The notes under the pieces are model-generated. The model saw only the letters and a list, made by a program, of their open reading frames with translations, was not told the origin of the DNA and did not search any database. DNA of 64,000 nt from positions 1,302,001 through 1,366,000 of the forward strand of contig NZ_CBDCOT010000009.1 in NCBI RefSeq assembly GCF_965219885.1, read 5' to 3'. The position numbers and the translations under genes are program-made. Shown here in pieces: positions 61,639 to 64,000 of this stretch (positions within the stretch are counted from its first letter, which is position 1; each line of letters begins with the position of its first letter). This stretch comes from Curvivirga sp965219885. Its GTDB lineage: Bacteria; Pseudomonadota; Alphaproteobacteria; UBA8366; Aestuariispiraceae.

Positions 61639-62583
61639 CTAGTCGTTTTCAGTTTCCAATTTTTTACTGAAACGATTTCTGAATTCTTTTGGGGTCAGGC
61701 CTGTGATTTTAATGAAGGTCTTACGAAAAGCATTTACATCTTCATAGCCTACTTTATGTGCTATGGTTTCAACCGTTGTCGGACTGGATTCTAAGCTGTC
61801 ACATGCTTTTTGAATGCGTAGGCGTTGTAGATATTCATTCGGCTTCAAACCTGTGGCTTTTGTAAAGCGTCTCAGGAATGTACGTGAACCAATTGCATAT
61901 TGATCGTAGAGTTGATTGATTTGAATGGCTTTATGGTATTCTTGCTGTAAATAATCTTGGACAGCCAAGATGACCTCATCTCCATGATTTCGTTGTGGGC
62001 GAAAACTATCGTAATATCTTTGTTCTCTCTGCCCTGTATCTATCAGTAACCATTTTCCCAGAACCCGCATCACTTGTGGGCTTGTGAGTTGACTGACAAG
62101 TTCCAACCCTAAATCTTGCCAGGACATTAACCCGCCTGCTGTCAGAATATCTCCATCGTTAATCAGAATCTTATCGATATCCAGATTAGTATCCGGGAAA
62201 GTTTCGGTGAATTTCTCAGCTAAAGCCCAGTGAGTGGTGGCTGGGCGATGCCTTAAGACGCCAGCGTGCCCTAGCAAAAAGCTCCCCGCGCAGGCAGAAC
62301 TGAGTAGTGCTCCTTGCTGTTTGCAATTTTGCAACCATGCAGTAACAGCCTTATCTTCGTGGCTATGATAGGTATCTCCCAAACTCGGTGGGACGATCAC
62401 TGCGGTATGTCTATCTGCTGATTTGGGCAGGTTGTCGTGAGCGAAGGTTTCCGTGCTGATATGCACTTGAACATCAAGATTTTTTGCAATTTCATTGGTC
62501 AGGAGAAACATTTCCTGTAACCCGAAAACGGCTGACTTTAAAACGGAGGGGTATTTCAGAATTGCAATATTATATGATTTCAT
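61639..62583 (-). CDS. GlxA-family AraC-type transcriptional regulator
   Basis: The start taken is ATG 62583, giving 314 residues. The N-terminal half is a DJ-1/PfpI-like domain (nucleophile-elbow-like S-S-A-C-A-G-S-F-L-L). The C-terminal AraC DNA-binding region has two helix-turn-helix motifs (Y-A-I-G-S-R-T-F-L-R-R-F and V-G-Y-E-D-V-N-A-F-R-K-T-F). It diverges from the cysteine hydrolase gene, with a palindrome between them, and probably controls it. Confidence 0.92.
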   Translation of the reverse strand: MKSYNIAILKYPSVLKSAVFGLQEMFLLTNEIAKNLDVQVHISTETFAHDNLPKSADRHTAVIVPPSLGDTYHSHEDKAVTAWLQNCKQQGALLSSACAGSFLLGHAGVLRHRPATTHWALAEKFTETFPDTNLDIDKILINDGDILTAGGLMSWQDLGLELVSQLTSPQVMRVLGKWLLIDTGQREQRYYDSFRPQRNHGDEVILAVQDYLQQEYHKAIQINQLYDQYAIGSRTFLRRFTKATGLKPNEYLQRLRIQKACDSLESSPTTVETIAHKVGYEDVNAFRKTFIKITGLTPKEFRNRFSKKLETEND

Positions 62584-62607
62584 GATTGTCACTTTTAACA
62601 TTTAATA

Positions 62608-62621
62608 TGTCATTAATGACA
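62608..62621. promoter_or_regulatory. Palindromic candidate operator between the GlxA-type gene and the hydrolase gene
   Basis: TGTCATTAATGACA is a perfect 14-base palindrome. A second TGTCAC occurs at 62587-62592. Its location in the divergent spacer suggests a site for the GlxA-type regulator, although AraC proteins more often use direct repeats. Confidence 0.5.
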
Positions 62622-62693
62622 CTAACAAATTTACGATGGATGAGCAATATTCTCTTCAACAGAAACGATTATCTAAAATATGGAGAGAAAAAA

Positions 62694-63254
62694 ATGTCCG
62701 AAACAGCCTTACTCATTATTGATTGGCAAAACGATTACTTCCCAAGCTTCGAAGGGGCTAAATGTGCCTTGCCAAACGCGGAAAATGCAATTTTGAAAGC
62801 GGGAGAATTGTTATCTGCTTTTCGTGAAAAGGGATTATCCGTTGTGCATGTACAACATATTTTCCCAACAGAAGAGTCTTCTTTCTTTGTGCCAGGAACT
62901 GATGGCACGCATATTCATGAAACTGTTACACCGAAAGAGGGGGAACCCTTAATCGTGAAGCAATTTGCTAATAGTTTCAGAGACACTAATCTGAAAGAAG
63001 TTCTAGATGAAATTGGTGTCAAAAATCTGGTGATTGCAGGTGCTATGAGCAATATGTGTATTGATGCAGGCACACGTGCTGCGGCTGATTTAGGGTATAG
63101 TGTTTCTGTAGCCGAAGATGCCTGTGCGGCATTACCGACAGAATTCAATGGTGTTGAGGTCCCCGCAGATCAAGTGCATGCAGCCTATATGGCCAATTTG
63201 GGGATGGGCTATGCAGAAATCAAATCAACGGATGTTATTGTCAGTAGCCTGTAA
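62694..63254 (+). CDS. Isochorismatase-family cysteine hydrolase
   Basis: The start taken is ATG 62694 with TGGAGAG upstream, giving 186 residues. The catalytic triad of the family is visible: Asp10 (I-D-W-Q-N-D), a Lys in V-K-Q-F-A-N-S-F, and Cys in M-S-N-M-C-I-D-A-G-T-R-A-A. Such enzymes act on amides such as nicotinamide, ureidoacrylate or other small molecules; substrate is uncertain. It lies beside a GlxA-type regulator, a common arrangement. Confidence 0.92.
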   Translation: MSETALLIIDWQNDYFPSFEGAKCALPNAENAILKAGELLSAFREKGLSVVHVQHIFPTEESSFFVPGTDGTHIHETVTPKEGEPLIVKQFANSFRDTNLKEVLDEIGVKNLVIAGAMSNMCIDAGTRAAADLGYSVSVAEDACAALPTEFNGVEVPADQVHAAYMANLGMGYAEIKSTDVIVSSL

Positions 63255-63260
63255 TATTAA

Positions 63261-63298
63261 AGAAAGCCATGAAGTGTATACTTCATGGCTTTCTTTTT
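63261..63298. terminator. Bidirectional rho-independent terminator
   Basis: A perfect 15-bp stem (AGAAAGCCATGAAGT and its complement) around loop GTAT is followed by TTTT on the plus strand. It separates the hydrolase gene from the convergent NIPSNAP gene, reaching to its stop codon. Confidence 0.9.
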
Positions 63299-63605
63299 AT
63301 TCTGGAAAAACAGGACGTAGAAATTCGCGATCAAAACGATGAAAACATCTTGTTTTATCAGCGTAATCCAAGGCTGCTTTTGCCTCTTCATCTTCGGCTG
63401 CTTTGATCCGGTATTCCTCATAAGCGGCGAGGCTTGGGAAGGAGAATAAAGTAACGGCCAGATCACCTGCACTTTCATGCGGTAGGAAATAGCCATGATG
63501 GGTGCCGCCTAAACGTTCAACAATTGGCATCCACATTTTGGCATATGTTTCAAACTCATCTACTTTATAGATATCGACTTCGTATTTCACATAACAAGTG
63601 ATCAT
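63297..63605 (-). CDS. NIPSNAP-family protein
   Basis: The 102-residue protein has the ferredoxin-like dimeric alpha/beta barrel pattern of the NIPSNAP family: Y-E-V-D-I-Y-K-V-D-E-F-E-T-Y, then P-I-V-E-R-L-G-G-T-H-H-G-Y-F and Y-E-E-Y-R. The function in bacteria is unknown. Its start codon directly follows the ftsY stop with no gap, so it is probably translated from the ftsY transcript. Confidence 0.9.
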   Translation of the reverse strand: MITCYVKYEVDIYKVDEFETYAKMWMPIVERLGGTHHGYFLPHESAGDLAVTLFSFPSLAAYEEYRIKAAEDEEAKAALDYADKTRCFHRFDREFLRPVFPE

Positions 63606-64000
63606 TTAATCCAATCCCATTAAACTGCGAGCATAAGCATTTGCCTCAAACGGGCGCATGTCATCGGCTTGCTCGCCAACCCCGATCACATGAACAGGTA
63701 ATGCGAATTTTTCAGCTAAAGCTACAAGTACACCACCTTTGGCGGTGCCATCCAATTTGGTTAGGGCAAGACCGGTAACCCCAACGGTGTCTCGGAAAAT
63801 TTCAACTTGGGAATGGGCATTTTGCCCAACTGTCGCATCTAGAACCATCAGAACGTCATGTGGTGCGTCTGGCGCCAGTTTCTTAATGACACGGATAACT
63901 TTTTCAAGTTCAGCCATTAAATCTTTTTTGTTTTGAAGTCGACCAGCAGTGTCAATCAGTAACACATCTGCATTTTCATTACGCGCTTGTTCTATAGCAT
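63606..64000 (-). CDS. ftsY: Signal recognition particle receptor FtsY, C-terminal part
   Basis: FtsY is the membrane-associated SRP receptor GTPase that delivers nascent membrane proteins to the Sec translocon. Only about 131 C-terminal residues are in the window; the gene continues past position 64000. Visible are the G3 motif D-T-A-G-R, the A-T-V-G-Q-N-A-H loop, the G4 motif T-K-L-D-G-T-A-K-G-G, and the final G-V-G-E-Q-A-D-D-M-R-P-F segment of the G domain. The NIPSNAP gene follows without a gap. Confidence 0.96.
   Translation of the reverse strand, partial: AIEQARNENADVLLIDTAGRLQNKKDLMAELEKVIRVIKKLAPDAPHDVLMVLDATVGQNAHSQVEIFRDTVGVTGLALTKLDGTAKGGVLVALAEKFALPVHVIGVGEQADDMRPFEANAYARSLMGLD

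Noticed and set aside
1..64000. CRISPR arrays, insertion sequences, prophage genes
   Set aside because: No regularly spaced repeats, transposase-like frames, or phage structural or integrase genes were seen on either strand.

Overview
The window looks like a chromosomal segment of an AT-rich alphaproteobacterium, probably a marine member of the Rhodospirillales/Kiloniellales/Terasakiella-like grade. The main evidence is gene order: mutM//ubiE-ubiB-coaBC-dut, kdsD-lptC-lptA-lptB-rpoN-hpf-ptsN, the Hsp20-DUF1150 pair, a complex I NDUFA9-like gene and pstSCAB-phoU-phoB are all typical of that class. Assignment below class is inference. No rRNA, insertion sequence, prophage or CRISPR array was seen. 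One tRNA gene, tRNA-Leu(CAG), is present.

Layout. 0-10 kb: mutM and a truncated secreted protein on the minus strand, then ubiE, ubiB (ubiquinone synthesis), coaBC, dut, and an Rrf2 regulator-cysK-MoeB/ThiF sulfur cluster. Two orphan periplasmic binding protein genes are inserted in this otherwise conserved block. 10-17 kb: 8-oxoguanine deaminase, a DMT and a MATE exporter, a 2-hydroxyacid dehydrogenase, an SH3 protein, a small heat shock protein with DUF1150, and a lipoprotein. 17-26 kb: the minus-strand envelope and nitrogen-regulation block, from an RNase D-like gene through kdsD, lptC, lptA, an unusually long lptB, rpoN and hpf to ptsN. 26-31 kb: the most accessory-looking part. It holds a translationally coupled pair (a soluble degenerate chemoreceptor tip and an ODP-type diiron protein), an ArsR regulator with a clear operator and its OYE-family reductase, a small membrane protein, a zinc-ribbon HEPN-like protein, a remnant gene end and tRNA-Leu. 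31-40 kb: NDUFA9-like, isomerase, uppP, and the glutamate synthase genes gltD-gltB. 40-48 kb: a third orphan binding protein and the complete phosphate module pstS-pstC-pstA-pstB-phoU-phoB without phoR. 48-54 kb: an M23 peptidase, a nitric-oxide-response operon (membrane protein-nsrR-truncated haemoglobin) with two near-consensus NsrR boxes, two tandem paralogues of an unknown family, an M14 carboxypeptidase and a GNAT enzyme. 54-64 kb: pgk, a sugar dehydrogenase-like propeller protein, a TPR methyltransferase, Nudix, yciB, a second DMT transporter, a REC protein with a degenerate HPt-like tail, a GlxA regulator diverging from a cysteine hydrolase, NIPSNAP, and the end of ftsY.

How the genes work together: the lpt/kds genes build and export LPS, rpoN/hpf/ptsN connect nitrogen and stationary-phase control, gltDB assimilates ammonia, and the pst-pho block imports phosphate and signals its level. 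Several small sensory modules (ODP-chemoreceptor, NsrR, ArsR-OYE, Rrf2-cysK) point to redox, oxygen, NO and electrophile sensing. The best candidates for something undescribed are the ODP-chemoreceptor-tip pair, the zinc-ribbon HEPN protein, the REC-pseudoHPt protein, the LptB with a 300-residue acidic extension, and the tandem unknown paralogues at 50.7-52.4 kb.
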